A program made the translations under genes and the position numbers. The notes beneath the pieces are model-generated. The model made no database searches and was not told the origin of the DNA. It saw only the letters and a list, made by a program, of their open reading frames with translations. A DNA stretch of 64,000 bases from Halolactibacillus halophilus (GTDB lineage: Bacteria; Bacillota; Bacilli; Bacillales; Amphibacillaceae): contig NZ_FOXC01000005.1 of the NCBI RefSeq assembly GCF_900115605.1, positions 1-64,000 on the forward strand, in the 5' to 3' direction. Every line of letters begins with the position of its first letter. Position 1 is the stretch's first letter. This document shows positions 16,815-25,148 of the stretch, piece by piece.

Positions 16815-17045
16815 TTAGTCTTCATCTTTCACGTATGAACTCTCTGGAACAGGTTCGGCTAAATAGGCTTGAATCTCGGCGCGAATTCGTTCCATTTCTT
16901 TTAAATGCGTATCAAATTGGGCGGTGTTAACTAGATACTGTTCCCCGTCATGAAAGGCTTTGATCTTCTTCTCGAAAATCAATTTACGTAAATCCGTCTC
17001 GCTGATTTCTAAATAGTCCGCCGCTTCTTTAATTGACACAAACAT
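16815..17045 (-). CDS. Excisionase-like (MerR-type HTH) DNA-binding protein
   Basis: A 76-residue protein starting MFVSIKEAADYLEISETDLRKLIFEKKI, the winged-helix excisionase (HTH_17) pattern in which a first helix recognises DNA and a short wing follows (HDGEQYLVN). The rest is a helical, acidic tail. Such proteins occur as phage excisionases but also as small host regulators; no integrase lies nearby, so a regulator is more likely. The start ATG 17045 follows GGGGAG by 5 bases; an upstream in-frame ATG at 17072 has no site. Confidence 0.7.
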   Translation of the reverse strand: MFVSIKEAADYLEISETDLRKLIFEKKIKAFHDGEQYLVNTAQFDTHLKEMERIRAEIQAYLAEPVPESSYVKDED

Positions 17046-17085
17046 ACCCTCTCCCCTTTCACTCTTATCCACACACTATTCATAA

Positions 17086-17946
17086 TTACATCACCATAAA
17101 TGACTTGGGCACAGGTGCTTGAAATGATAAAACTTTTTCTGTCGTTGGATGCAAAAATGTAATTGTCTCAGCATGTAACCCTAACCGTTTGATTGGATTT
17201 GTTTTAGCCCCGTATTTTTTATCTCCGACAATCGGATGACCTGCCGCACTCAGTTGAACTCTGATTTGGTTCTTTCGGCCTGTCTCTAATTGTACGTGTA
17301 AAATACTCATATTTTTTCCGCGCTGTTTCACTTGATAATGAAGCGTGGCATAAATGCCTTCGGCTTTATTTTTAGTTGTAAACATCCGGTGTGTTTTTGA
17401 CTCGCCGAGATAGTTCTCTAGCCGAGCCTCGTCTTGTTTAACGACGCCTTCGACAAGTGCGACATAGCGACGTTCTGATACGCGTTCTTTCCAATTTGAT
17501 TGTAAGATTTTTTTTGCTCGTTCATGTTTTGCAAACACCAATACACCTGATGTGTCACGGTCCAGCCGGTGGACGATAAAAATTCTTGCCCGTGGATCTT
17601 TCTGTTGGAGATACTCACTTAATTGCCGGTGAGCGGTTAGTTCTTTTAACTGTTTATTCGTTTGAATAGTCAGTAAGCCACTGGCTTTATTAACGACAAG
17701 GCAGTCATCATCTTCATAAAGAATCGTTAAACCTTTTAACTTAGCTAGTTTGATTTGTTCTTTTGAGATAGCGACAACTTGACCAGCTGTTAGTGGGTGA
17801 TTAAATTGCGAGATTGACTGTCCGTCGACATAGACTTGCCCCCGCTTTAATAAACCTTTTATTTTACTACGACTATAATCAAATGCCTCAAGTAAAAAAT
17901 CCATTAAGATGGTATTGGCTTTCACCGTATGTTCAATCTTTTTCAC
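17086..17946 (-). CDS. RluA-family 23S rRNA/tRNA pseudouridine synthase
   Basis: An RNA pseudouridine synthase of about 286 residues. An S4-like N-terminal RNA-binding region (DFLLEAFDYSRSKIKGLLKRG) is followed by the catalytic motif HRLDRDTSGVLVFAK, whose second Asp is the nucleophile, and by the late G-x-K-x-Q-I-R-V motif (GRKNQIRVQL) and HPIVGDKKYG. It isomerises uridine in rRNA or tRNA; which site cannot be told. Start GTG 17946 overlaps the stop of the upstream acetyltransferase gene as GTGA, indicating translational coupling. An earlier GTG at 17958 lacks a suitable site. Confidence 0.9.
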   Translation of the reverse strand: MKKIEHTVKANTILMDFLLEAFDYSRSKIKGLLKRGQVYVDGQSISQFNHPLTAGQVVAISKEQIKLAKLKGLTILYEDDDCLVVNKASGLLTIQTNKQLKELTAHRQLSEYLQQKDPRARIFIVHRLDRDTSGVLVFAKHERAKKILQSNWKERVSERRYVALVEGVVKQDEARLENYLGESKTHRMFTTKNKAEGIYATLHYQVKQRGKNMSILHVQLETGRKNQIRVQLSAAGHPIVGDKKYGAKTNPIKRLGLHAETITFLHPTTEKVLSFQAPVPKSFMVM

Positions 17947-18503
17947 GAGACACCCCACTCACTTTTTTCATAGTCACGCTTTATTAAACCACAGTGGACA
18001 TGATCGAGATAGCGGTCATGCATCCACTCGGCTTCTTTTATAATGCCTTCTTCAGTGAAGCCTAACCGTTTAGCAATATTGCGCGACTTATGATTTGTCG
18101 TGGCCGCTTTTAAATCAATCCGATTAAGTCCTAATGCTTCAAAGCCATATGTTACGATGGCTTTTGCGGCTTTTGTCATCACGCCTTGGCCAGTATACGC
18201 TTCACCAAGCCAGTAGCCTATTTCTGCGCGTTTATTTTGGTGGTCAATTGAATTAAAACCGACGAGCCCCGCGACAGATTCATTCACATAGATGACCGAA
18301 ACAAAAGATTCAAGCTTAGCATTAGTCACCACGGTTTCTTCGACAAACTTTCTCGTATGGTCCTCTTTCGTCGTGTATTCAACAAAAATCAAAAAATCAC
18401 GCAAGTGATGGCGTGAGTCTTGAATTAATCGGTACAATGGTTCCGTGTGGAATACGGTCAGTGGTCTTAATTCAATCTGATCATCTAAAACATGCGTATA
18501 CAT
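17943..18503 (-). CDS. RimJ/RimL-like GNAT acetyltransferase
   Basis: A 186-residue GNAT-fold acetyltransferase of the RimJ/RimL type: IELRPLTVFHTEPLYRLI at the N-terminus, the family core GYWLGEAYTGQGVMTKA (acetyl-CoA pyrophosphate loop, Q-x-x-G-V/M) near residue 118, and NRIDLKAATTNHKSRNIAKRLGFTEEG. Relatives acetylate N-termini of ribosomal or other proteins; substrate unknown. GGGGG precedes ATG 18503. It is the first gene of a two-gene operon with the pseudouridine synthase, consistent with ribosome-linked roles. Confidence 0.9.
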   Translation of the reverse strand: MYTHVLDDQIELRPLTVFHTEPLYRLIQDSRHHLRDFLIFVEYTTKEDHTRKFVEETVVTNAKLESFVSVIYVNESVAGLVGFNSIDHQNKRAEIGYWLGEAYTGQGVMTKAAKAIVTYGFEALGLNRIDLKAATTNHKSRNIAKRLGFTEEGIIKEAEWMHDRYLDHVHCGLIKRDYEKSEWGVS

Positions 18504-18635
18504 GTAGTTCCCCCTTTAAACATCATCATTTATGACATCAGTATTTGTCCCTATCTGTTATAAGTTGGTTAAGGGACAACTCAGCGATATGTTTATCGCT
18601 ATTATAACGCTGAATGCTTCAAAAAGCGAGACACC

Positions 18636-19811
18636 CTAGCCTTTATTTAACAATTTTGGTGCGCTCCACTTAATTAAGATTGCGCCGATTGGGGCCGTTA
18701 ATAGAATCGACAACACCGCAATGGCTAAAATTTCCGGACCCTTATCTGCCCCACTTGCGAGCGGCAGTGCGCCGATTGCTGCTTGTACGGTGGCTTTCGG
18801 TAGGTAACTAAGCACGCAGAATAATCGTTCTTTCATATTTAGGTTACTACCGATGGTAGCGATAAATACACCGATGGTTCGAAACAAAAGACCAATCACT
18901 ATAATGACCAGTCCCATAAGGCCGGCCTTGAGTGCGACTGTGATATTGACCTCCGCGCCAACTAAACTAAACAATAGAATCTGGGCAAAGAACCAGATTG
19001 ATAGAAGCGTATCAGACAAGGCTGCCCCCATCTGTTCACGTTGGTCGGTAATAAGAAAACCAATCGCCATAATGCCAAGTAGACTCGCAATCCCAACAAC
19101 TTCACCAAACGCATAAAATCCTATCGCGCCGGTCAGAAGTAATAATAGCCGTTCATTATTTGATTGGAATAACCGCTTAAAGTCAAACAACTTAATAAAC
19201 AAGTATCCTATAATCAGTCCTCCCAAGACCCCGAGGATAATACTCACAGGAATCTTTAAGACGGATTCAACAATCGAAACGTCACCTGTTGTACCAAGAC
19301 TTAAGAAAAAGCTAAAGATGGTAATTGCAAACACATCATCGATCGATGTCCCAGCCAGTAACAGTGTCGGAATTTGCTTATCTTCTCCGTAGCATTCACT
19401 TTTTAATTCAAGCATACTTGGGACAACGACAGCTGGTGAGACCGCCGCGATAATAAATCCAAGCATTCCAGCTTCTGCGAAGCTAAAGTCAAACAAATAA
19501 TAGCTCACTAACAGAATACTGAACCCTTCTAATAAACCTGGTAAACTACTCATTTTAACGGCAAGACTGCCAACGGCTTGTATTTCATGACGCTTAATTC
19601 CGAGCCCAGCACGAATTAAAATGATCATCAAACTAAAGGTTCGGATCTCACTCGAAATATGGAGTAAATCAATATGAAGCCAGTCGAGCACATACGGACC
19701 AAAAATAATACCAACAAACAACATACCTAGTAATGGCGGTAATCGAAAACCCTTCATCACCATGCCTAAAATAAAACCACTGACTAATAATAATGCAATA
19801 CTTTCTAACAT
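18636..19811 (-). CDS. Cation:proton antiporter (CPA/KefB-NapA type)
   Basis: A 391-residue membrane antiporter with about 12-13 hydrophobic spans and the Na+/H+ exchanger fold. Motifs include PPLLGMLFVGIIFGP at the N-terminus, AVSPAVVVPSM (discontinuous helix) and GTSIDDVFAI, where the Asp pair corresponds to the ion-binding site of electrogenic CPA2 exchangers. It should expel Na+ or K+ for H+. AGGAGGAG lies 6 bases before ATG 19811. The 5' leader carries a riboswitch-like fold ending in a terminator (19867-19982), so expression is probably controlled by premature termination. Confidence 0.88.
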   Translation of the reverse strand: MLESIALLLVSGFILGMVMKGFRLPPLLGMLFVGIIFGPYVLDWLHIDLLHISSEIRTFSLMIILIRAGLGIKRHEIQAVGSLAVKMSSLPGLLEGFSILLVSYYLFDFSFAEAGMLGFIIAAVSPAVVVPSMLELKSECYGEDKQIPTLLLAGTSIDDVFAITIFSFFLSLGTTGDVSIVESVLKIPVSIILGVLGGLIIGYLFIKLFDFKRLFQSNNERLLLLLTGAIGFYAFGEVVGIASLLGIMAIGFLITDQREQMGAALSDTLLSIWFFAQILLFSLVGAEVNITVALKAGLMGLVIIVIGLLFRTIGVFIATIGSNLNMKERLFCVLSYLPKATVQAAIGALPLASGADKGPEILAIAVLSILLTAPIGAILIKWSAPKLLNKG

Positions 19812-19866
19812 TGTTTTCTCCTCCTGCGGTGACCCCTTACCGTTTTTTAATGAGTGCTTTTTACCA

Positions 19867-19923
19867 TATAAAAATAGCCACTACAAAGAACAGGTCACCT
19901 GCCTGTTTTTTGTAGAAGCTATT
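19867..19923 (-). terminator. Leader terminator upstream of the antiporter gene
   Basis: On the minus strand a long stem pairs AATAGC, CTACAAA and AACAGG with CCTGTT, TTTGTAG and GCTATT, then runs into TTTTTATA. It lies 56 bases before the antiporter start and downstream of a promoter and three small hairpins, so it should act as an attenuator. Confidence 0.8.
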
Positions 19924-19982
19924 GGTCTTTGTAGACAGTTTCTCGAGTTGTCTCGAAGAGGCGAGCTTCACCGCCTAATACT
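19924..19982 (-). promoter_or_regulatory. Candidate riboswitch aptamer for the antiporter gene
   Basis: Minus strand, 5' to 3': hairpin GGCG-GTGAAGCT-CGCC (19975-19960), hairpin TCGAG-ACAA-CTCGA, then GTCT-ACAA-AGAC, directly followed by the attenuator stem. The 5' end AAAAATAG could pair with the terminator arm CTATTTTT as an anti-terminator. The linked gene is a cation antiporter, so a Na+ or Li+ sensing class (DUF1646 or nhaA-II motifs) is a natural hypothesis; I could not check a consensus. Confidence 0.5.
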
Positions 19983-19988
19983 ATTTTT

Positions 19989-20017
19989 AGTTTAGCATAC
20001 CTTAAGCAATCAAACAA
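19989..20017 (-). promoter_or_regulatory. Promoter of the antiporter leader
   Basis: Minus strand -35 TTGTTT (20017-20012), 17-bp spacer, extended -10 TGCTAAACT (hexamer at 19994-19989). It would start RNA just before the candidate aptamer. Confidence 0.6.
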
Positions 20018-20211
20018 TTTGATTTCACCTCTTTTTTGTTTATCACACTTTTAGTTTGTAACTTGTGAGAACTTTCATTCGTCATATCAAGCATAGCAGT
20101 TAGACGTACCTAGATGACTTATCACTAAAATATACCAAAAGTCATCTTGTAAATGGTATGTAAATTCTATATGATGGAAATGAATCATTTCATAGATTGT
20201 GAGGGTTAATA

Positions 20212-20709
20212 ATGAATAAACGCACACGCATTGTCTCTTGGTCATTAAGCGCTATAGTATTAATCTGGATTATTGAGTTTTATTTCGCCTCTTTATTTGC
20301 TTATTGGCGCGTGCTTCCCTCTGTTTTATTTGCTTGGCCAATTATAATTTTTAATATTTATTGCGCTTTAAAAATACCCGTAGATAAATCGAAATTTTAC
20401 CGTTGGTTGTCACTCACTACTCCTATTTTACTGGCAGTCATTTTAATTATTCCAACGATTCAAGTCTTATTAGCAAAAGAAGAAAAGGTAATGACAACCT
20501 CTTCACCCGATGCGTCTTATACAGTTGATATTTATGAAAAATCTAATCCTAAAGTGCTCGTTGCCGAGCGCAAAGGGCCTTTATGGTTTAAGCAACATTT
20601 ATATGTTGAACGAAATTTTGATCATGTGACTGTAGAATGGGTGACCAGTCACCAGCTTCAAATTAACCAACATATTATCGATTTAAGAAAAGCCGGCCAC
20701 ATCCAGTGA
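20212..20709 (+). CDS. DUF5412-like membrane protein
   Basis: A 165-residue protein with three hydrophobic segments in its first 85 residues, then a soluble part. The soluble part contains TSSPDASYTVDIYEKSNPKV and a basic KGPLWFKQHLYVER stretch. The S-P-D-x-x-Y-T-x-x-I/V pattern recalls DUF5412 family membrane proteins of Bacilli; the assignment is tentative and function is unknown. GAGGG lies 6-7 bases before the ATG. The terminator overlaps the last codons. Confidence 0.65.
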   Translation: MNKRTRIVSWSLSAIVLIWIIEFYFASLFAYWRVLPSVLFAWPIIIFNIYCALKIPVDKSKFYRWLSLTTPILLAVILIIPTIQVLLAKEEKVMTTSSPDASYTVDIYEKSNPKVLVAERKGPLWFKQHLYVERNFDHVTVEWVTSHQLQINQHIIDLRKAGHIQ

Positions 20710-20718
20710 CCGGCTTTT
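20688..20718 (+). terminator. Terminator overlapping the gene's last codons
   Basis: Stem AAAAGCCGG/CCGGCTTTT with a 13-base loop; the stop codon lies inside the loop. Confidence 0.85.
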
Positions 20719-20771
20719 AAAGTATTCGCTTTTATCTTTTTATTTCCAGTAAACTTTCACAGCATTTTCTC

Positions 20772-21017
20772 TTACTCATCATCAGCGGATGAAGGCTCTT
20801 CATCAGGCACTGATACATTTTCTTTAGCCTTATTTGGTTTCACGTAATGGATGTAATAGCGCATCGATTCGCGAACAATCAATAAGATAAAAAGACCTAA
20901 AATGACTTTATTCATCGTTGTCGTTAAATCACCTACAATCAAAAAGGCAATTAGACCTAATAGATAAAATCCTAACATTAGCTGTTGAACGATTTTCATG
21001 CCATCTGTCTTACGCAT
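20772..21017 (-). CDS. Small two-helix membrane protein of the RND operon
   Basis: An 81-residue protein with two adjacent hydrophobic segments (about residues 10-30 and 36-55) and an acidic C-terminal tail (PDEEPSSADDE). AAGGGGGG lies just before ATG 21017, and the start overlaps the end of the TetR gene by 8 bases, so it is the last gene of the exporter operon. No family was recognised; an accessory role to the exporter is inferred from position only. Confidence 0.65.
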   Translation of the reverse strand: MRKTDGMKIVQQLMLGFYLLGLIAFLIVGDLTTTMNKVILGLFILLIVRESMRYYIHYVKPNKAKENVSVPDEEPSSADDE

Positions 21018-21543
21018 CAGCTTCCCCCCTTACAAATGGTGTGATAAAGATACGTGCGATATCGATATCTTTAGTTGGTGTGCCTAATACAACTGTCGAA
21101 ATAAAATACCCTACCCAACTACGGGCCATATTTTCAATGTCAACCTGGCGTTCAAACGGTTTTAATTGTTCTAACAGTTGTTGATAAAAGATGACGGGGA
21201 AGTTAATATGTTCCGGCAAATTCCCCATTAAACTCTCGCTTAACAACATCTTTACAAGCGCTCTTTTCTTGATTAACATCTGTGATCGTTCTGTAAACCA
21301 TAACGTTAATGTTTTTTCAAGTGGTTCATCCGTCTGTTGTTGGCGTTCTTTCATGCTGAAGTGTTCATCAATCGTAGATTGAATGGCTGTTAAAAACAAG
21401 TTCTGTTTGTTGGTAAACTTTCTAAACAACGTAACTTCAGCTACTTGTGCTTTTGACGCAATGTCTTGAGTGGTCGCATTGTAACCTTTTTCGATAAAGA
21501 CATCAACGGCGGCTTTAATAATCTGGTTCGTTTTGTCTGCCAT
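21010..21543 (-). CDS. TetR family repressor of the RND operon
   Basis: A 177-residue TetR regulator. The N-terminal HTH reads AAVDVFIEKGYNATTQDIASKAQVAEVTLFRKF with the usual helix pair at residues about 25-45; the rest is an all-helical ligand-binding domain without recognisable specificity. It lies 27 bases after the second RND half gene, and a perfect 20-bp palindrome covers the operon promoter at 24337-24356, so autoregulation is likely. GAGGAG lies 7 bases before the ATG. Confidence 0.88.
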   Translation of the reverse strand: MADKTNQIIKAAVDVFIEKGYNATTQDIASKAQVAEVTLFRKFTNKQNLFLTAIQSTIDEHFSMKERQQQTDEPLEKTLTLWFTERSQMLIKKRALVKMLLSESLMGNLPEHINFPVIFYQQLLEQLKPFERQVDIENMARSWVGYFISTVVLGTPTKDIDIARIFITPFVRGEADA

Positions 21544-21570
21544 AACTAAACTCCTCGTGTGGATTGTTGT

Positions 21571-22914
21571 TTAGCTTTGCTTTTTAATGAACAACGGATC
21601 AAACAGTAACAATATTACTGGCATCACAATAACGGTACTTAAAAAGGCAAAACTAATATTCACTACTGTCATCATACCAAAATTATTTAAAATGACAAAG
21701 TCTGAAAAAAGTAACGCACTAAATCCAGCTAACGTTGTCACTACAGAAACAAAAATCGCTCGTCCGATCTTTTCATTGGCGATAATAATTGCTACTTCGG
21801 GAAGATGGTCTTTTTTTCGTTCTTCCACGTAGCGTTCCATTATTAAAATTGTAAATTCGGTACCGATCCCGATAACTAGTGCGCCGAGGGTTGCGGTAAT
21901 CGGGGTATAGCTCATATCAAACAAATACATCACAAGCCCAGACCAACCGACAATTAATACAATCGGAATCAGTGGAATTAAGGCTTTAATCACGTGACGA
22001 TAAAGGATCAGTAACGCTAAGAATACTAACACCATACCCACTAATGTCATCATAAAACGGCCACTCGTTAAACCGTCAACCATTTCATTATCAAGGACGG
22101 AACGTCCGGTAATCGTTGTGTCGATACCTTCGGTATCTAATGCTGATAGTGTCTCCGCTAATTCCGCCAGAAAAACTTCCTTTTCTTCTGATTCCATATA
22201 GCGAATTCCTAAGGTCATCGTGCCAATATTATTTTCTTCGTCAATAAACATATTAATTTGACTCACTGGTAACAAACTGGCGTTTGTCGCTATGTCTGAC
22301 TCATTATTCATCTCGCTCATCATCCCTAACATACTGGCAAGATGATTCACTTTAACAATATCTTCACTAAATTCCGTCATTAAAACCTGTTCAGTTTCAT
22401 TTAACCATGCCATAGTGTCATCAGACCATACATCAGCTGTTTCATAAAGTATCGAAATTTGATCGGTCGTACCAACGACATCTCTTAAGGTGCGCAAATC
22501 TTCTAGTGCAGGTAAGTCCTGTGGCATAAAGGTTTCAATATCTGTTTCAGCTGGAGCATCTAAGTCATAGTAAAGACCAAGCGCACTTAAAACTAGAGCG
22601 ACAGCTAAAATGATAAACCGCGATTTAATGATCCACCGTGTTAAGACGCGAAACGGTGACCGTTTATTTTGTTTTGGTTTTTCTTTCTTTTCATAGGGGA
22701 CAATCTTATCTCTAATGTACAGTGCGGGAATTAAAATGAGCACGGCGACAATAAAACTAATCACCACACCAATCGAAAGCATTGTCCCAAAATCTTTGAT
22801 CATTGGTACAGGTGATGTATATAAACTAAAGAATCCAAGTGCCGTCGCAATCATCGCAACGGCTACCGCGGGGATCATCTTTTTTACGGTTGTTTTTAAT
22901 GCTTTTTTGTTCAT
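21571..22914 (-). CDS. RND/MMPL exporter, C-terminal half
   Basis: A 447-residue protein that corresponds to the second part of an RND/MMPL (HAE3-like) transporter: two spans (MIPAVAVAMIATALGFFSLY and the next, about 12-60) matching TM5-6, then TM7, a large extracytoplasmic loop (about 115-285) and five further spans with GALVIGIGTEFTILIMERYVEER, the TM10-11 motif region. Its ATG overlaps the TGA of the first half as ATGA, and GGAGG lies 7 bases before it inside the preceding Glu-rich codons. So two separate proteins are made by coupling rather than one frameshifted gene. Confidence 0.85.
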   Translation of the reverse strand: MNKKALKTTVKKMIPAVAVAMIATALGFFSLYTSPVPMIKDFGTMLSIGVVISFIVAVLILIPALYIRDKIVPYEKKEKPKQNKRSPFRVLTRWIIKSRFIILAVALVLSALGLYYDLDAPAETDIETFMPQDLPALEDLRTLRDVVGTTDQISILYETADVWSDDTMAWLNETEQVLMTEFSEDIVKVNHLASMLGMMSEMNNESDIATNASLLPVSQINMFIDEENNIGTMTLGIRYMESEEKEVFLAELAETLSALDTEGIDTTITGRSVLDNEMVDGLTSGRFMMTLVGMVLVFLALLILYRHVIKALIPLIPIVLIVGWSGLVMYLFDMSYTPITATLGALVIGIGTEFTILIMERYVEERKKDHLPEVAIIIANEKIGRAIFVSVVTTLAGFSALLFSDFVILNNFGMMTVVNISFAFLSTVIVMPVILLLFDPLFIKKQS

Positions 22915-24317
22915 TCTTCTTCCTCCAAACTTTCGTGGTAACGGTTTTGGAACTGAATGGCATAATCAATCCCTAACCCAATAAGGATTGGGAAGACAGC
23001 CATTGATACCATTGTGATTGGGACATTAACCCATCCCATAAAGCCAATAGTCGCAACTGTCGCAAGTAAGACAACGAGTAAGGGAAAGACGCGCCATTTC
23101 ACTTTAAAAATCAGCAACAAGACGACAACCATTAGACCAACAGCCATTATAATCATCAGCTGCATGCTTTCTTGCATCGACTCGCGCATGCTTAAATCAA
23201 GTACGGGTTTTCCCGTTACCGTGACATCAAATTGATCTGTTTCATAGTCATCAACATAAGTTGTTACCCGGTCGATAACAGTACTTTTTTCTTCATTTGT
23301 CGTTTGACCATTAAACACTATTTGCATCATCATCGTGTTATTATCAATCACGACACTGTCAAAAACAGGTTTAATCAAGCCATCTTCAAATGTTAGATAG
23401 TCTAACGTTTCTGCTTCTGTTGGTAGACCTGGATGAAGGGTATTGTTGTGTTCTTGCATGTTTTTCATGTTGTCGCTGATGTTAATAAGTTCTGAACCGA
23501 GCCCTTGAATTTTTTCCATTTGAATAGATAAATCAGTTGTCGGTGATTGGTTCATCATTTCTACAAGTTGATCAAGTTGTTGACTAAACTGGGAAAATCC
23601 TGTTTCTGTTTCTGATAACCCTTCACTTAATGGGGTTAATTGATCAAGTACTTGACTTAACTTTGTTAATCCTTGATTGAGCTGTTCCAATGACAGTTGA
23701 TTCTCGTTTGATTCCGGGAATTGATCTTTGATACTGTTTAACTCCGTAAGGAGTTGTTCTGTTGTCGTATCAACACCATCGACACCTGATTGGAGCTTTC
23801 CAACCCCGTCAATGATTTGATTAAACTGCGTTGTTAATTGACTTGGGTCCATTTGAGCGGTCGGTGTCAATGTTTGTTCACCAGACATACCGTTTGATAG
23901 CTCGGTTCCCATTTTGTTTAATCCAGCTGCAATCTGCATAAAACCAGCTTGTGCTTTTACTTGTTGCATCGTAGTCATTTGTTCGACGATTGTTACCGGA
24001 CTCATTGTATGACTGACAACCGGGTCATGTTCAACAATCTGTGCAACATCTTTCATATGATTCAATGTTTCGATAGTAAAGACTTGTTCATCACTTTGAT
24101 ATAACAGAATCATCGGATCGGTGCCAAAAGTATTCTCAAGTAAGGTGTAGTCTTTATAAACATCAGAGTCTGTCGAAACAAGTGTGTCATTTCCTGTTGA
24201 TAATTCCACTCTCATCGCCCCTGCAGTCATAGCGATAATGCCGATGATTGTTATAAAGATTGTCTTGATTGGGTAATGTTCAAGCATATCGCTCAAACGC
24301 TTAAAGCCTTGCTTCAT
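22911..24317 (-). CDS. RND/MMPL exporter, N-terminal half
   Basis: A 468-residue protein with TM1 (about 15-35), a large extracytoplasmic loop (about 40-365) rich in Gln/Leu helical heptads, then TM2-4 and the motif PILIGLGIDYAIQFQNRYHE, ending in five acidic residues. An intact RND protein would continue into TM5-6, which start the next gene. The two products must assemble to give a transporter; relatives export lipids, siderophores or drugs. It is the first gene of the operon, with AGGGAG before the ATG and a TetR operator plus promoter directly upstream. Confidence 0.85.
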   Translation of the reverse strand: MKQGFKRLSDMLEHYPIKTIFITIIGIIAMTAGAMRVELSTGNDTLVSTDSDVYKDYTLLENTFGTDPMILLYQSDEQVFTIETLNHMKDVAQIVEHDPVVSHTMSPVTIVEQMTTMQQVKAQAGFMQIAAGLNKMGTELSNGMSGEQTLTPTAQMDPSQLTTQFNQIIDGVGKLQSGVDGVDTTTEQLLTELNSIKDQFPESNENQLSLEQLNQGLTKLSQVLDQLTPLSEGLSETETGFSQFSQQLDQLVEMMNQSPTTDLSIQMEKIQGLGSELINISDNMKNMQEHNNTLHPGLPTEAETLDYLTFEDGLIKPVFDSVVIDNNTMMMQIVFNGQTTNEEKSTVIDRVTTYVDDYETDQFDVTVTGKPVLDLSMRESMQESMQLMIIMAVGLMVVVLLLIFKVKWRVFPLLVVLLATVATIGFMGWVNVPITMVSMAVFPILIGLGIDYAIQFQNRYHESLEEEE

Positions 24318-24336
24318 ATTATCTCCCTCATTCCTA

Positions 24337-24356
24337 ATGTAAGTAATTACTTACAT
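24337..24356. promoter_or_regulatory. TetR operator (perfect 20-bp palindrome)
   Basis: ATGTAAGTAA is followed immediately by its complement TTACTTACAT. It lies between the -10 box and the first RND gene, over the expected transcription start, as expected for the TetR repressor of this operon. Confidence 0.85.
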
Positions 24357-24358
24357 AC

Positions 24359-24387
24359 ATTCTAGTGGGTGATAAATATAAATGCAA
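24359..24387 (-). promoter_or_regulatory. Promoter of the RND-TetR operon
   Basis: Minus strand -35 TTGCAT (24387-24382), 17-bp spacer, -10 TAGAAT (24364-24359). The TetR operator starts 2 bases downstream of the -10 box. Confidence 0.7.
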
Positions 24388-24397
24388 GGCTTTTTGA

Positions 24398-24892
24398 TTA
24401 TTTTTCTTCTTCTTTTTTTAGCCGGTCTTTTAATTTACGTGCCGCACTGCGTTTGTAATGCCTTACGGCATTAGCACTTACACCTAAATCCTTGCCAATT
24501 TCAACAAGTGTTTTTCCTTTTAACACGTGGCCTTCAAACCAAGCCCACTCATTCTCTGTTAATACGTGTCTTAATTGATTGATAAAGTACCCATCAGCAA
24601 TCTGATCTTCGGTTTGAAACTGTCCGTTCGCCTCAACATGTAACTTGTACTTCTCTTCTCGATTGCGTTTACGCTCATCTTTTCTGAACAAATCAATCAA
24701 GCGGAACTGCATTTTATTATAGACATACGTAGAAAACTTCATCTTCTCATCATCATAATCAAGCGTTGCTTGCCATAGACAAATCGCTAGCTCTTGATAA
24801 AACTCACCTTCAGGGTCTCTGACATGATACTTCTTTAGTAAGTGGTACATCATTGGTTCATAGTCATTCAGCAATCGGTTAAACTCATCCAT
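24398..24892 (-). CDS. Sigma-70 family RNA polymerase sigma factor
   Basis: A 164-residue sigma factor with region 2 (LAICLWQATLDYDDEKMKFSTYVYNKMQFRLIDLFRK) and region 4 (LTENEWAWFEGHVLKGKTLVEIGKDLGVSANAVRHYKRSAARKL). The short two-domain layout resembles ECF-like or SigH/ComX-type alternative sigma factors. No anti-sigma gene is adjacent, so activity may be set by expression. AGAGGA lies 9 bases before ATG 24892. The gene borders the left edge of the phosphorothioation island but looks like a host gene. The regulon is unknown. Confidence 0.85.
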   Translation of the reverse strand: MDEFNRLLNDYEPMMYHLLKKYHVRDPEGEFYQELAICLWQATLDYDDEKMKFSTYVYNKMQFRLIDLFRKDERKRNREEKYKLHVEANGQFQTEDQIADGYFINQLRHVLTENEWAWFEGHVLKGKTLVEIGKDLGVSANAVRHYKRSAARKLKDRLKKEEEK

Positions 24893-25148
24893 CTTAATAC
24901 GTCCTCTTGGAGGATCCTCATTGTATTCCGCGGTAAGTTCAGCATAATCGGTTGGTGTTGTTTTGGCACCTTGCCAAAAAGAGTATTGTAGTCTTTAAAC
25001 AAGTACTTTAGCAACTGATTCGCTAATTCTAAGTATATTTAGTTACCAAATTATATGTTTTAGTAAAATGTAAACCCAATAATATTTAATCATCAATAGT
25101 TTATTGGATTCGATTGGGATTTTCATAGAGAAAATAAGTAAAATGTCT
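24893..25148. other. Intergenic stretch at the left edge of the island
   Basis: No gene. It holds a GGATCC-centred palindrome near 24909, a perfect short inverted repeat TTTTGGCA/TGCCAAAA at 24959-24977, and CCCAAT/ATTGGG arms at about 25076-25121. The sequence turns clearly more A+T rich from about 25000, consistent with an island boundary. No tRNA or attachment repeat was recognised. Confidence 0.4.

Noticed and set aside
16815-17045. Phage excisionase marking a prophage
   Set aside because: No integrase, att repeat or phage gene lies nearby; a small host regulator is more likely.
20918-21382. Plus-strand frames opposite tetR and the small membrane protein
   Set aside because: Shadows of real genes with SD sites on the minus strand.
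22900-22925. Programmed frameshift joining the two RND halves
   Set aside because: The A-rich slippery-like run lies after the stop of the first gene, and a well-spaced GGAGG explains independent initiation.
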